Assembly: GCA_002104945.1 (NCBI GenBank)
Contig: MCFH01000028.1
Coordinates: 558,001-622,000, forward strand
Length of the DNA: 64,000 nucleotides
Reading direction: 5' to 3'
Origin: Piromyces finnis
Lineage: Eukaryota; Neocallimastigomycota; Neocallimastigomycetes; Neocallimastigales; Neocallimastigaceae
A program made the position numbers and the translations under genes. The notes below the pieces were generated by a model, which saw nothing but the letters and a program-made list of their open reading frames with translations, made no database searches and was not told the DNA's origin. Position 1 is the first letter of the stretch. Every line of letters begins with the position of its first letter. This document shows, piece after piece, positions 23,996 through 39,692 of the stretch.

Positions 23996-25347
23996 GACTA
24001 TTCTCAAAAAAAATTTTTATATATTTTCAATTTTTAACAAAAATGAATATATAATTAATCAATATATTTCATTAGGAATGCGTCATTTAAATAAAAAGAA
24101 GTTGTTACTTGAACCTTTCACAAATGATGTAATTGATAATTTATTAAAAAAGAGATAAATAAAAAATATTCAAAAATTAAAGCTAAATATATTATAATAA
24201 ATTATAATGGTAATTAAAAGTTATTGAGGAATGAAGTGCTTAACGTTTTATTAATAAAAATACTATTTATTAAAAAAAAAAAAAAAACAATACAAATGTT
24301 ATAAAAAATTATTAACAAAATAAATTTAGAATTTTTAAAATGTTTTTAATAAAATAAAAGATTGTATCGTTATCTACAATTATAAATTATATTAAATTCA
24401 ATAAAACTCTTATAAAAAGGTATTGCTTTAAAGATATTTTAAAATATTTATTAATATTTTTATTTATCAAACAAACAATATAATAAATTATTTTTAAATA
24501 ATATAAGATTTTACTTTGGTATTTTTTTCCAATTTATTTATAATTACACCTATTGATCTATTAATCATCTTATCAATGTATAATTTTAGTTTTTAGTTAT
24601 AAATATTATTATTTATTAAATTTAATAGTATACGTGTAATGTTGGGGAGATTGGAGACCCTGAGATGGTATTTTTTACATTAATCAATTTAATTAACATA
24701 AAAGTATCTCAATGTACTATGATACCTCTTTTTATATTGCAAATCTTTTTTTCAATATTTTAAAAATATAAAACGTTGAAAAAAAAAGAGTTAATTTTGA
24801 ACACAAGATCAAAGAGATAAAACATCTCTTAAATATCCCTGATTGATTAAAAAAAATCGACTATATAATGTATCTTTTAAAAAGATATCATTTAAAGTCT
24901 ATCAAACATTCAAAACTAACAATCTGCGTACATTATTTTTTTCTTGACTTTTCATAAAAGATTTTTATATTATATTATATTTACATATAATAATCTTTTA
25001 TTTTATTTTTTCCTATTATATACAATGAAATTTTTATTTTTTTAAAAAAAAATAAAGTAAAATTCAAAATATCAAAAAATATAAAGATCATTAATTTGAT
25101 TTGATTCGATATATATAACCAATCAAATATATGTATTACTTATAATATTTAAATATTCTCAATAAATAAAACAAATTAAAACCATCAAGAATTACTATAT
25201 ATCAAAAATGCTAATATAGGACTAATCTTATGTATAAAGTCTTTAATAATATAGTATTAGTTTATAAATTAATTATAAATGCCACTATAAAATACATAAT
25301 TAAAAAAATTATTTTAAAAATAAATTTTATAAAGCATATTTAATAAT
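23996..25347. other. Intergenic, AT-rich
   Basis: Non-coding sequence between the LINE relic and the tRNA gene. A short GC-richer patch at 24640-24665 stands out but matches nothing I recognise. A 26-codon ORF at 24078-24158 has no identifiable homology. Confidence 0.45.
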
Positions 25348-25352
25348 AAAAA
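25348..25352 (-). terminator. Pol III T5 terminator of tRNA-Ser
   Basis: On the minus strand five T residues follow directly after the tRNA discriminator base. This is a standard RNA polymerase III stop. Confidence 0.8.
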
Positions 25353-25434
25353 CGTCAGCTGCAGGGTTTGAACCTGCGCGGGCAGAGCCCATCAGATTTC
25401 AAGTCTGACTCCTTAACCACTCGGACAAACTGAC
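25353..25434 (-). tRNA. tRNA-Ser (anticodon UGA), intron-less
   Basis: The minus strand folds as a class II tRNA of 82 nt. It has a 7-bp acceptor stem GTCAGTT/AGCTGAC with discriminator G, and an anticodon stem TCAGA/TCTGA enclosing loop CTTGAAA with anticodon TGA. The variable arm is long (GGGC/GCCC). The T arm is GCAGG-TTCGAAC-CCTGC. A box and B box (GGTTCGAACCC) are intact. The long variable arm, discriminator G and anticodon all indicate serine reading UCA. Its upstream flank (25435-25451) is the landing site for the retroelement stack that follows. Confidence 0.95.
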
Positions 25435-25451
25435 TATTACTGTTAAAACGT

Positions 25452-26073
25452 TGATAACGGATTGGTAGTTATATTACAACTTTTTAACTACTTCTTCTGT
25501 TATCTTATATTGTTTTATCTCGACAGCTATTGTACGAGCTTTAACAATATCTACTAGTTTTATTAATTTATTTTAAGTTATTTTATAATTTTAATAGTTT
25601 TATTATTTTAATAATATTTATATAGAATAATAACACCAGATTTATTCTATAAAATATTATTTATTATTAACACAATAATTACAAATTAGACAAGTTTAAT
25701 TTCGTTTTTATATTTTCTTTTATTTATTGTTCTTACGCTCTTTTTAACAATAATTTTTATTATATAAAAACTTATTTTTTGTCTTTTAAATATTATTATG
25801 TATTCACTAATTAATTATATTAACTATTATTAAAATTTAACTTATTATTAGTAATCTAAGTCTTCTTATTTTCTACTAAAAAATATTATTATTCTTTATA
25901 TTAAAAATTATTTTTATAATTTAACCCAATCAAATATATAAATTTATAAAATATTTGATTTTATGTAAATTATATTTTTATAATAAACTATATAAAATTA
26001 TTTAATAATTATTTTATAATAAAATTTTCTACTAATATCAAATTTATAATATATTTATAATTATTATTTATCA
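25452..26073 (-). repeat. E1 3' LTR (622 bp)
   Basis: It matches the copy at 29354-29975 over its full length as far as I can read. It starts TGATAA and ends TTATCA on the + strand. Confidence 0.93.
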
Positions 26074-26412
26074 AGATTTCCTCCCCTAAGATACGACTTA
26101 GTGGTAGCTGATAAAAATATTCATAAATAATAATAAATATATAAGTTTTTGATATTTTTATACTAAATATTTAAAAATTTAAAATTTTTTTTTCTATATA
26201 TATATATATATGATAAAAATAATATAAAATAAGGTTTATAAAAAAAATGATGAAAAATTTGAAAATTTTTATTAATAAAATTTTTTTTCAAAGAGAAATA
26301 AAAAAAATGAAGTGAAATTTTGTTAAATGTCGTAGTGTAAATATTTTTGTGTTTTTATATATTTTTGTAATGTAATTGTCGTATTATTTGTATATAAATG
26401 TTTAATGTGGTT
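26074..26412 (-). other. E1 3' untranslated region with polypurine tract
   Basis: About 340 bp lie between the stop of the protease frame and the 3' LTR. No coding signal is seen apart from the purine-rich tract next to the LTR, which is the expected plus-strand primer. Confidence 0.6.
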
Positions 26413-28400
26413 TTATCTTTCTTTAAACTTTGAAAATAGATGAAATTTTGATTTTAATATGTCGAAATAATGTCGTTTTAAAATTGAAGTTACTGATTTG
26501 ATATAATCTTTTAGATTGAAAATAATTGAATTTGAAATACTTTCTTTTACACTTTTTATTATACTGAAATATATATTCTTAAACGAATTATTTGATGAAT
26601 TTTTGATTATATCATTTTGTTTATTTCGCTTTTTTCTTGATTTTAATTTCCTGTTAATATTAATATTCAAATGATTATATTTTAGAATTTTACTTTTATT
26701 TTTATATATCTTGATTTTGTGGCATTTTTCGTGAATAATTGGCGTTTTTTCTGCTTCATCACGGCCGACAAGATTTGACTTATTAATTGAAAATTTAATA
26801 AGTGAATCGTTTTTAATTCTTTTTGGAAATTTGCTGAAATTTGAATGAAAAATGTGATATTTTGGATAAAAATATTTATTTTTAAATTTGAATAAATGTC
26901 GAAATTTAATTGAATAAAAAAGTTTGTTTTTATTGTTAAAAGTCGAATTAAAATTTTGAATTTTGATATTATTATTAAATGAATTAAATTGAGATTCATT
27001 AATATTTGATGGATTGAAACAATGAATCATTGAAATATTTGAAAGATTATTTTTATTTTGTTTAAAATTTGAGGGACGAGCAACCATAATAGGAGATGAA
27101 TTAGTTTTCATGTAAAGAGAGTCATCATCAGGATCAATGTATAATCGGTGATTCTTTTGAGATTGACGACCTAATATAATATCATAACATGAATCTTCAT
27201 CTTCTAGAATCCAGAATAATGCATAGATTTTTAAATCACCAAATTTAAGAGTTAAATTAACAGCTTGATTTGTTGAAATAACTTGTTTGCTAGCTAATTT
27301 AAAGAAAGTTCTCTTAAAATGTGTAATATTATGATTTGCTGATATTAAATTAAAGAAGGATTTAGTAATAACATTAACATCAGAACCAGTATCTACTAAA
27401 ACTCGGACAATGTTATTATCAATTGAGCCAATGACAGAAGCAATGTTGATTTTATTAATGACATTAATTTCGTTATCTGCTATATTGATAATATCATCAT
27501 CATTGTCATTATCAGCATCATCATTGTTTTCATTATTTTTATTATTATAATTTTCATTAATGATATTAATAAATGAATTAATATCATCATCATTAAGATC
27601 CATATTTTGAATGGCGTTTATTTTCCGAACATCATTTGGATCAAGCTTTAAACCTTTGGCACAAAGTCTTCTGATGATAGGACTGACTGCAAGCAATTGT
27701 GCAAAAGAGATACCAGCATTTGTATTATTAAGGGCATCAAAAATATTATATTCTTTATTTTTGCCCAACATGACAATAGAACGTAGGAAGTCATAATAGT
27801 TGCTTTTGGGAGACTTTTTGCTATCTATAACTTCTTCTAATTCGTCCTGTTTACTTGGTATATCTGGACCAATTCTTCTTTTATTTCTGGTTTCTTTATT
27901 TTTCATCTTAGCAGAGGAAATATTCTTGCCTGCAATTACCGAGGGGTCTAAGATGTCTAGGCGGGAAGTAGTGGTATGAAAATTTGAATTTTTCTCATTA
28001 CGAATTTCTTGCTGTTCTTTCATCTGAGTGGCCTTTGTATGTATTGGTAATGGATTTTCTCGAAGTTTCTTTTTCTTCGACTGAGTCACGTGATCCTCAT
28101 CATCACTTTCATCACTTTCTTCAGAACTTTTTCTCTTGAATGCATAAATAAGGTTTTCGATGTCCTTATCATCGACTGTATTTGTCACGTGATCACGTGT
28201 AACGTAATCCTTATCATCTTCATTGATTGGATCATCCACCAAAGGGTTAGAGAATTTTTCTTTAGAATTTGGAAATTTTTTTGTTTTATGGAAATCACGT
28301 GTATCATCAACATAGATTTGCTCATTAATGTTGTTGATGTTGTGGGTTTGGTTATTATCAATTTTGGAGTTAGAAGGGGAAGATTGAGAACTTCCCCCAT
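26413..28400 (-). CDS. E1 pol frame: aspartic protease plus basic domain of unknown function
   Basis: This frame is entered by -1 slippage at 28404-28410 and runs to a stop at 26413. It starts with a linker rich in Asp, Ser and Lys. The retropepsin core is VRVLVDTGSDVNVITKSFF (about 27345-27401, minus strand) and DIILGRQSQKNH, with the normal D-T-G catalytic triplet. No reverse transcriptase follows. Instead about 230 residues rich in Lys, Asn, Phe and Ile (for example KFRHLFKFKNKYFYPKYHIF) run to the end. The frame stays open for some 700 bp in very AT-rich DNA, which suggests it is translated. I do not recognise the basic region. Confidence 0.75.
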
Positions 28401-28410
28401 TTAATTTAAA
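28358..28410 (-). promoter_or_regulatory. E1 putative -1 ribosomal frameshift signal
   Basis: On the minus strand the slippery heptamer T TTA AAT (28410-28404) directly precedes the gag stop TAA. After a 5-nt spacer comes GGGGGAAG (28398-28391), loop TTCTCAAT, then CTTCCCC (28382-28376). Loop bases TCAAT can pair with ATTGA at 28362-28358 to form an H-type pseudoknot. The protease frame continues in -1. Confidence 0.8.
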
Positions 28411-29255
28411 TGGTTTTGGGTTTTGAGGAGGGTAGCTATGATTTTGTTCACATCGGTCATTTCGTTTGGGCAGAAGCGGGCATCATGTCCTTTCTGGTTA
28501 CAACGGTGGCAGATATGAATTTTCATCTGGGCAAAGCTTTTGGTCAAAGCATCCAGATCTGATTCTTTAGCTTCTTCTTTAGTAGTCTTTTCATTATCAG
28601 TACTACTATTATTTTCGTTATTATTATAAGAGGTTTTATCTTCAACTTCTGTTTTTCTCTTATAATAATTATTTTTGTTTTGAGTTCTTTTATTGGGTAC
28701 ATATTCATCATCACTTTCATAAGCAGATAGAAGCTCATCTGCTTTAATAGCAATGACCATAGCATCCTTTAAAGTTTTTGGTTGTTTGTTAATAAGAGAA
28801 TTTAATATAGAAGTTCTCCTATTAAAAGCTTTTGTATAAAGAAAAACAAGTCTTTCTTCAGAAGGCTTGTCCCTTTCTTTAATTTCTTTCAAGAGGTCAT
28901 TGAAGGAACGATTGAATTCTCTAACTGAACTCTTGTTTATTTTAATTTTTTCTAGTTTATTGAGGTTCTTATTGGAAGTTTTATCATCCTCAAATAAGTT
29001 AGATATTTTATTGATAAATTCATTATAAGATAGGGATCTATCTTCATAATAAATATCGCTACAAAGATCCTTAGTTTTGTCCGAAGTAGCGATTAGAGCA
29101 ACTCTTTTTTTTTCTTTTTCAGAAAGGTTTAAGTCCTCCAAGATATCTTCGAGTTCCATCTTCCATCTAAAGAACTTGGTAGTTTTCTTTCCGAGAGGGC
29201 TTATTTCTTTGGCCATACTTGCGGCTCTTTCAAAGTTATTCTTATCTTCGGACAT
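28401..29255 (-). CDS. E1 Gag
   Basis: A 284-residue capsid/nucleocapsid protein of the Ty3/Gypsy type that would form the virus-like particle. The capsid part (about residues 25-180) contains FRWKMELEDILEDL and VREFNRSFNDLLKEI. The C-terminus has one CCHC zinc knuckle, CHRCNQKGHDARFC. It starts at ATG 29255, about 98 nt downstream of the 5' LTR, and ends at TAA 28401-28403 inside the frameshift module. The frame is intact. Confidence 0.85.
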   Translation of the reverse strand: MSEDKNNFERAASMAKEISPLGKKTTKFFRWKMELEDILEDLNLSEKEKKRVALIATSDKTKDLCSDIYYEDRSLSYNEFINKISNLFEDDKTSNKNLNKLEKIKINKSSVREFNRSFNDLLKEIKERDKPSEERLVFLYTKAFNRRTSILNSLINKQPKTLKDAMVIAIKADELLSAYESDDEYVPNKRTQNKNNYYKRKTEVEDKTSYNNNENNSSTDNEKTTKEEAKESDLDALTKSFAQMKIHICHRCNQKGHDARFCPNEMTDVNKIIATLLKTQNHLN

Positions 29256-29341
29256 ATTTATTAATTTAATTAAATAAATATGCTATATATATAAGTAAAC
29301 AGGAATTTTATATTTTCGGCTATCCCACGGGACGACTGAGG

Positions 29342-29351
29342 TTCTCCACCA
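29342..29351 (-). other. E1 primer-binding site
   Basis: Minus-strand TGGTGGAGAA lies two bases inside the 5' LTR. It begins with TGG, the complement of tRNA CCA ends. The first nine bases are shared with E2 and E3. Confidence 0.7.
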
Positions 29352-29353
29352 CT

Positions 29354-29975
29354 TGATAACGGATTGGTAGTTATATTACAACTTTTTAACTACTTCTTCT
29401 GTTATCTTATATTGTTTTATCTCGACAGCTATTGTACGAGCTTTAACAATATCTACTAGTTTTATTAATTTATTTTAAGTTATTTTATAATTTTAATAGT
29501 TTTATTATTTTAATAATATTTATATAGAATAATAACACCAGATTTATTCTATAAAATATTATTTATTATTAACACAATAATTACAAATTAGACAAGTTTA
29601 ATTTCGTTTTTATATTTTCTTTTATTTATTGTTCTTACGCTCTTTTTAACAATAATTTTTATTATATAAAAACTTATTTTTTGTCTTTTAAATATTATTA
29701 TGTATTCACTAATTAATTATATTAACTATTATTAAAATTTAACTTATTATTAGTAATCTAAGTCTTCTTATTTTCTACTAAAAAATATTATTATTCTTTA
29801 TATTAAAAATTATTTTTATAATTTAACCCAATCAAATATATAAATTTATAAAATATTTGATTTTATGTAAATTATATTTTTATAATAAACTATATAAAAT
29901 TATTTAATAATTATTTTATAATAAAATTTTCTACTAATATCAAATTTATAATATATTTATAATTATTATTTATCA
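29354..29975 (-). repeat. E1 5' LTR (622 bp)
   Basis: Partner of 25452-26073. The two copies have the same length, and I saw no difference between them. Confidence 0.93.
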
Positions 29976-29979
29976 ACGT

Positions 29980-31079
29980 TGATACGCTACTCACATAAAA
30001 ACGTAATAAAAACTAGCCGAATAAACACGACTTAACCCATAGCGACTTATAATAAAAATAAAAGATAATAACCCTTAAAAATGAATAAATAATAATTTTA
30101 TGGAAATATAACCCTTTCTTTTAAATAAATAATATTCTCTTTATTAAATAATAAATTATGAATAAAAACGACTTAATAGAGATAATAATAAAATAAATTA
30201 TTAAATAAAATAAAACGACTCAATCCAAAAATGTATTAAAATAATAAAATAATAATAAGTAAATAAAAATGAATAAATAAACTAAAAAAATAAAATGATA
30301 TACATTAAATTATTAATTCTAGTGTTTTATCCAAGTGTTCTTTAGAAATTCTTTCAAACTTATATATATAAATTAACAAATAAATAACTGAGTAATTATT
30401 ACTAAAAGTGATTAATTTAAAGCCTGGAAATAGAACAATAATAACAATTTTAAAGATAAAATACAGAACTCTTTTATGTTTCTGTATAAAATGTGTTTAT
30501 ATTAATTGATACTTTTAATATTTGATTTTATTAATTTTATTTCAATTTTTATTTTAATTTTTATTTTAATTTAATATTATTTTAATTTTAAATTTTAATT
30601 ATTTTATTCAAGGTATTATACATTTAATGATAGTTAATGATAATTTATAATAGTTTTTCTAATTTTAAACATTTTGAAGTAATAAGAAAATCAAATAAGT
30701 AATATTCTATAATATTTTATAATACTAAGACATAATTTTAATTTATTCTTTTAATTTTAATAAATAATAACAATAGTAATAATAACATTTAATAGTTAAA
30801 AATAATAATACATGTAATAAATGAAAATGTATAAAAGGAAGATAAAATTCTTCTTTATAAGGGGCGGACAATAAATAGACAATAAATAAATTATAAATAT
30901 AATAAAGAGATAATTTAAACATAATAAAAAGAGTTTATTTTCGAGTTTTTGAGTGATTTATTTGTTAATTATAAAACATATTTTATTTTATTTTAAATTT
31001 ATTGTTTCATCATAAATATTAGAATTTATTATTTATTAAAAATATTATATTATTCAAAAATATATCGGTCAACGCATCA
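29980..31079. repeat. Putative solo LTR A
   Basis: An 1100-bp non-coding block begins TGATACGC and ends GCATCA, the same kind of TGAT..ATCA ends as E2. It is flanked by ACGT on the left and ATGT on the right (31080-31083), one mismatch apart. It sits directly between E1 and the next LTR. No second copy is in the window, so the call rests on ends, flanks and position. Confidence 0.55.
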
Positions 31080-31082
31080 ATG

Positions 31083-31884
31083 TGATAAATAATGAAATTA
31101 ATAAATATAAAATTATTATTATACCTGATTTTTAAGTTAACCCTAAAAGTAACTTAAAACAAGTTATAGTTTAATTAAGTACTTTACCAAAATTCTTAAA
31201 TAAAATTAATCCTAAACACTGCATATGTTTTGATTATTGAAAGAAAATAATAAACTTTAATTAATCGAGATCAAAATATATAACTTTTGTTAAATTAATT
31301 GTTAAATTAAATGTTTAATAACTTCGTTAGTAAATTACACTTTAAAAGTAAACAAATATAATAATTCATGTTATAAAATAATATAATTAAACACTTTTAT
31401 TAAAATACTAAAAATAATTATTACTTTAATTAATTGTAAAATAAACAACTTTTTATATTCTTTAACTTTTAATTATTTCTTTTATTGTTATTTCTAATTA
31501 CTTTTATTGTAAATAGTTATTAATTTTATTGTTTTAATGTAAATAGTTTAAATTCAAAAGAAAATATAAATACATGTAAATATTCTTATTTTAATCATTA
31601 TTATTATTATTAATAAAGAAATATTATATAGTTAGATTAATATTTTATAATTTTAATAATCACTTTTATACTTAAATAAATAAAATTTTAAATATTTAAA
31701 TATTAGAAAAACAAGTGTTTCTAATAAAACAATTTAGTGTTTTAACAAAACAATTTTATTAATTTTTATAAAAACGATTTTAAATCTTAATCAATATAAC
31801 TTATATAGTTATAACAAAAGATATAATATAATAATCACTTTTTGAAGTAAAATTCAAAATTAAGATTATTATCAAATTATATCA
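31083..31884. repeat. Putative solo LTR B
   Basis: An 802-bp AT-rich block begins TGATAAATAAT and ends TATATCA, with AATG on both sides (31079-31082, 31885-31888). Its first bases resemble the start of the E1 LTR read on the minus strand. It abuts E2. No coding signal is present. Confidence 0.5.
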
Positions 31885-31889
31885 AATGT

Positions 31890-32649
31890 TGATACAAGAT
31901 GCATAGAAAAATATAATATTTTAAATATTTTATGAATAATATCTAATCCTTTTATAAATTGTATATCAATTACTAATGATAATAATAATTAAACTATATT
32001 AGTATAAATTATTATGACGCAAATGTTACACATACATTAGAATAATTAGTTACACAAGAAAGGAAAAGATATAAAAGAGAGTGTTAAAGCAGAAGATATC
32101 AAGAGAGAGAACTTTTCATTTATAAATAATTTTTGATATTTTAGTTTTAAGTATTAGTTTTATTTTATTTTATTTTTATATTAATAGTTTTAGTTTAAGT
32201 TAGTTTTAGGTTAATAATTACGTATTTAGTATTTATTATATTTCCTTCAGTTTAAATATTAGTTATAAAAGAAAAGAATATTTATTGTTTATTTTTACTA
32301 TTTCAGAAAAGTTATATTTTATCATTAATAATACTTTCATCAACATATTTTTATATTTACACATTATATTTAACTATTTATATTTATTCAATAATAACTT
32401 TCGATCCTATTAGTATTGAATGTTATTAATGTTATAATCATAATAATAATAATAATTAAATAAAGAATCTTTAAACCAAAATCTATTTAATTATATTATT
32501 ATAAAATTTATTATTTTTATTATTTATTTTTATTATTATAAAATAGAAATAAATACAATATTAACTAATATATTATTCATATATCATTCCCTATTGCTAA
32601 CGTTCATAATTATATTTTATTTATGGTGTTTTTGAAATATATTGCATCA
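31890..32649 (+). repeat. E2 5' LTR (760 bp)
   Basis: Near-identical to 42345-43105. The differences seen are one T-to-A change, one T indel and one T-to-G change. Confidence 0.93.
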
Positions 32650-32656
32650 TAAAATT

Positions 32657-32666
32657 TGGTGGAGAA
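32657..32666 (+). other. E2 primer-binding site
   Basis: TGGTGGAGAA, continuing TCCGGG, lies 7 bases inside the 5' LTR. It could pair with a tRNA ending in TTCTCCACCA. Confidence 0.7.
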
Positions 32667-32905
32667 TCCGGGCGTAGCAATATTGAATAATATGAAACAT
32701 TAATAGTATTATTTCTATTCTAATTATATTTATTTTTTTTTTTTATTATTTTTAATTAAAATAAGTTCTTTTATATAAATAAAACTTTCTACTATAAAAC
32801 TATTAAATATACACAAATATTATATATATATATATAAAATTATTATAACAATAATATATAAGAAGTTATTATATAAATTTATTTTAAAATAAATAAATAA
32901 TTAAA

Positions 32906-34363
32906 ATGGTTGACGCCACTAAAGTAAAAAGAGACCTTCCATACCTCTGCGATTATGGAAAGGATATTGATTCCTGGATGGAGGATTTTATAAGTGTCAT
33001 GGAGATCCATGATATACAAGAGCCCTCTAGAATATTTATGTGGTTAAAAGTTGCCGTTGAAGCAGATATCAAGAATGTTTTGAAATCTTTATGTACCTCT
33101 CATAATAACGTTAAAAGGTATCCTACTTATAAAGAGGTACAATCTGCTATTGAAGATTATCTGGAAATAAAGCCAGGGGATAAATGTTCAGTATTAAAAA
33201 CATTAAAAATTAAACAAAACGAAACTATAAAAAGCTTCAACTATAAATACTTAACTCTTTACCACCGCTTGGAAAGAGATTTTATGAAAATTATTTCTGT
33301 GGATGACTATTTAAACTCTATTAAGAAAAGAGTTTATCCACACTCCCAAGTTATATTAGCCGAATGTGAAACATTATCTGAAGCTTTTAAAGTTGCTGAA
33401 AAGGCTGAGAAAGCCGAAAGAAGAACCATAGAAAGTACTGAAACTAACAATATTTCTATGGTATACCAAAATACAAAAAATACTCGAAATGTTTTGTTAG
33501 ACCATCCGTTATATAGAGGATTAGTAGATGATGATAATGTTAATATTAACCATAGCAATTTTAATAACTCTTATTCAAATTATGTACAAGAAAAGCCTAT
33601 CGGAAGATCCTATCCAGGTATCCCAAGAAATTATGAAAATGTGTATTTTAATAATAGTAACTTCCGGAGTATCAGATGTTACTATTGCAAGCAAATGGGA
33701 CATAAAGCTAGTGAATGCCCAAATAAAAGAGAAAGAAATAATTTCAATAATTTCAATAATTTTAATCAATTTAATAATCAAAGAAATTCTTATAACAGAT
33801 ATGGAAATTTATATAATAATAATGATAACAATAATTACAACAATAATAGTTATTTAAATGGATTTAATACTAATACTAATAACAACAACCAAAAGGATAA
33901 TAGAAACATTAATGAAAATAATTATATGGATTATCATCATAAAAATAACTATAATAATATGAATAACAATTATTATATGTACACCAATAATGATTATAAG
34001 AAAGGTAATTTTAATCCAAATGGAAATTACAATTATAATGAAAGTAATAATATTAATAGCTACAATAATTATAATAATACTATTGGATATAATGGATATA
34101 ATAATAATGGTTTTAATAGTTATAATAAAAACAACACAATGAATAATAATACATTTAATAACGTCAGTAATGTTAATAAGAATAATATGAGGAACAACAT
34201 TAATGATAGTGATAACAGGAACAATATTAATAATAATTACCCTAATCAATTAAATAATCAATATTATAATAATTATTATAATAAGACCTTACCAGAAAAT
34301 AATTACAATAAAGCAACCAAAATAAATTTAAACAATCCATCTGAATCAAATAATTTAAACTAG
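32906..34363 (+). CDS. E2 Gag with long Asn/Tyr-rich tail
   Basis: A 485-residue Gag. The capsid region (about residues 10-165) contains LPYLCDYGKDIDSWMEDFIS and NETIKSFNYKYLTLYHRLE. A CCHC knuckle CYYCKQMGHKASEC lies near residue 257. It is followed by about 210 residues of Asn-, Tyr- and Gly-rich low complexity that E3 Gag lacks. ATG 32906 is preceded by an A-rich context. The stop TAG 34361-34363 lies within the frameshift module. The frame is intact. Confidence 0.85.
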   Translation: MVDATKVKRDLPYLCDYGKDIDSWMEDFISVMEIHDIQEPSRIFMWLKVAVEADIKNVLKSLCTSHNNVKRYPTYKEVQSAIEDYLEIKPGDKCSVLKTLKIKQNETIKSFNYKYLTLYHRLERDFMKIISVDDYLNSIKKRVYPHSQVILAECETLSEAFKVAEKAEKAERRTIESTETNNISMVYQNTKNTRNVLLDHPLYRGLVDDDNVNINHSNFNNSYSNYVQEKPIGRSYPGIPRNYENVYFNNSNFRSIRCYYCKQMGHKASECPNKRERNNFNNFNNFNQFNNQRNSYNRYGNLYNNNDNNNYNNNSYLNGFNTNTNNNNQKDNRNINENNYMDYHHKNNYNNMNNNYYMYTNNDYKKGNFNPNGNYNYNESNNINSYNNYNNTIGYNGYNNNGFNSYNKNNTMNNNTFNNVSNVNKNNMRNNINDSDNRNNINNNYPNQLNNQYYNNYYNKTLPENNYNKATKINLNNPSESNNLN

Positions 34364-38678
<4,315 letters not shown>

Positions 38679-39405
38679 TGTAAAAGTTTTATAAATGTAA
38701 AACAGATTATAAAATTTTTTACAATAAAACAACAACACAAAATAAAGAAAAAACAAGAAAATAAATTATATTTAAAAAAATATCTCTTTTATTAATTTTA
38801 TTTAGTTATTAACTAAATAATAGTCAATAACAATTACATCGTTTTAATTAAGAAAATTTACATGCATTTATATTTTTCGTAAATTATATTTTAATATACT
38901 ATTCTATTTAATTATACATATATTCAATATAAAATAAACAAAACTAATTTAATACTAATTTAATTAAATAATAAAATAATAAAACTAAACTAAAACTAAT
39001 TAAATACACTTTTGATTCAATTTGAGTAAACTGTAAATTGAATACAGTCCATGTATTACCTATATATTAATTAAATATTAATAATACTATTTATTATATA
39101 TTTATAATTAAAAATGCTAATTTAAAACTACGCTAAAGTTATTAAACTAATTTTAATTAAATAAAAACTTTTTAAGATTTAATTTGAATATTTAAAATAT
39201 TTAAATTTAATTATCCATTAATTTAAATATTCATCCAAATTTCATTTGTAACTTTGATATTTTAAAATTAATATTTATTTAATTATTCCATAAAATTTAT
39301 ACAATAAATTTTATAAACAATTTTTTCATTAAAATATCAAAATTATTATTCAATAATTATTAATTAATTATTAAATAATTTAAAGATATACTTTATATCT
39401 TTACA
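38679..39405 (-). repeat. E4 3' LTR (727 bp)
   Basis: Reads as identical to 40530-41256 and to the reverse complement of the solo LTR at 45925-46651. Confidence 0.93.
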
Positions 39406-39436
39406 ATCTCTCCCTTTAAGTCGAGCTCCTGCGAGA

Positions 39437-39690
39437 TCATTTCTTTGAAGGAATATCAATTACAAATGGTTGATATCTATGTCTGATCATACCATTGTTA
39501 TTCCTTGTATAAACTTGATCTTGACTTTCTTTTCTAGACTTTTTATTTTTCCTATAAAATTCTTGGATCAATTGTACATCTGAAATTTGATCTTCCGGGA
39601 TCCAAGTATTTTCGTCAAGATTTTTCCATGTCATCAAGAAAGATTTCTTTCCATGATAATTTCTTTCTTGAATAATCTTATCAGGAATCC
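39437..39690 (-). pseudogene. E4 Pol C-terminal remnant with chromodomain
   Basis: The frame reads RIPDKIIQERNYHGKKSFLM, then TWKNLDENTWIPEDQI and HRYQPFVIDIPSKK before the stop at 39437. It matches the E6 C-terminus (STWISEDQIPDKQLIQEFE, HRYQPFVIEIPSRK) and has the layout of a divergent chromodomain. It is joined out of frame to the Gag fragment upstream. Confidence 0.8.
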
Positions 39691-39692
39691 TA

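Larger units (their letters stand above)
25452..29975 (-). mobile_element. E1: non-autonomous Ty3/Gypsy element (Gag and protease only)
   Basis: A 4524-bp element with two 622-bp LTRs that read as identical. It is bounded by TGATAA...TTATCA and flanked by the 4-bp duplication ACGT (25448-25451, 29976-29979). On the minus strand it carries a TGGTGGAGAA primer site, gag, a frameshift signal and a protease frame followed by a basic region. Reverse transcriptase, RNase H and integrase are absent. A polypurine tract (AGGGGAGGAAA) abuts the 3' LTR at about 26077-26087. The insertion lies 17 bp from the 5' end of tRNA-Ser. LTR identity indicates a very recent insertion, so enzymes were presumably supplied in trans. 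Confidence 0.9.

Noticed and set aside
24078-24158. 26-codon ORF starting MRHLNKKKLLLEPF
   Set aside because: Too short, no recognisable family, and no clear neighbouring exon; not enough to call a gene.
24640-24665. GC-richer patch GGGGAGATTGGAGACCCTGA
   Set aside because: It stands out in composition, but no coding, RNA or repeat identity could be assigned in either strand.
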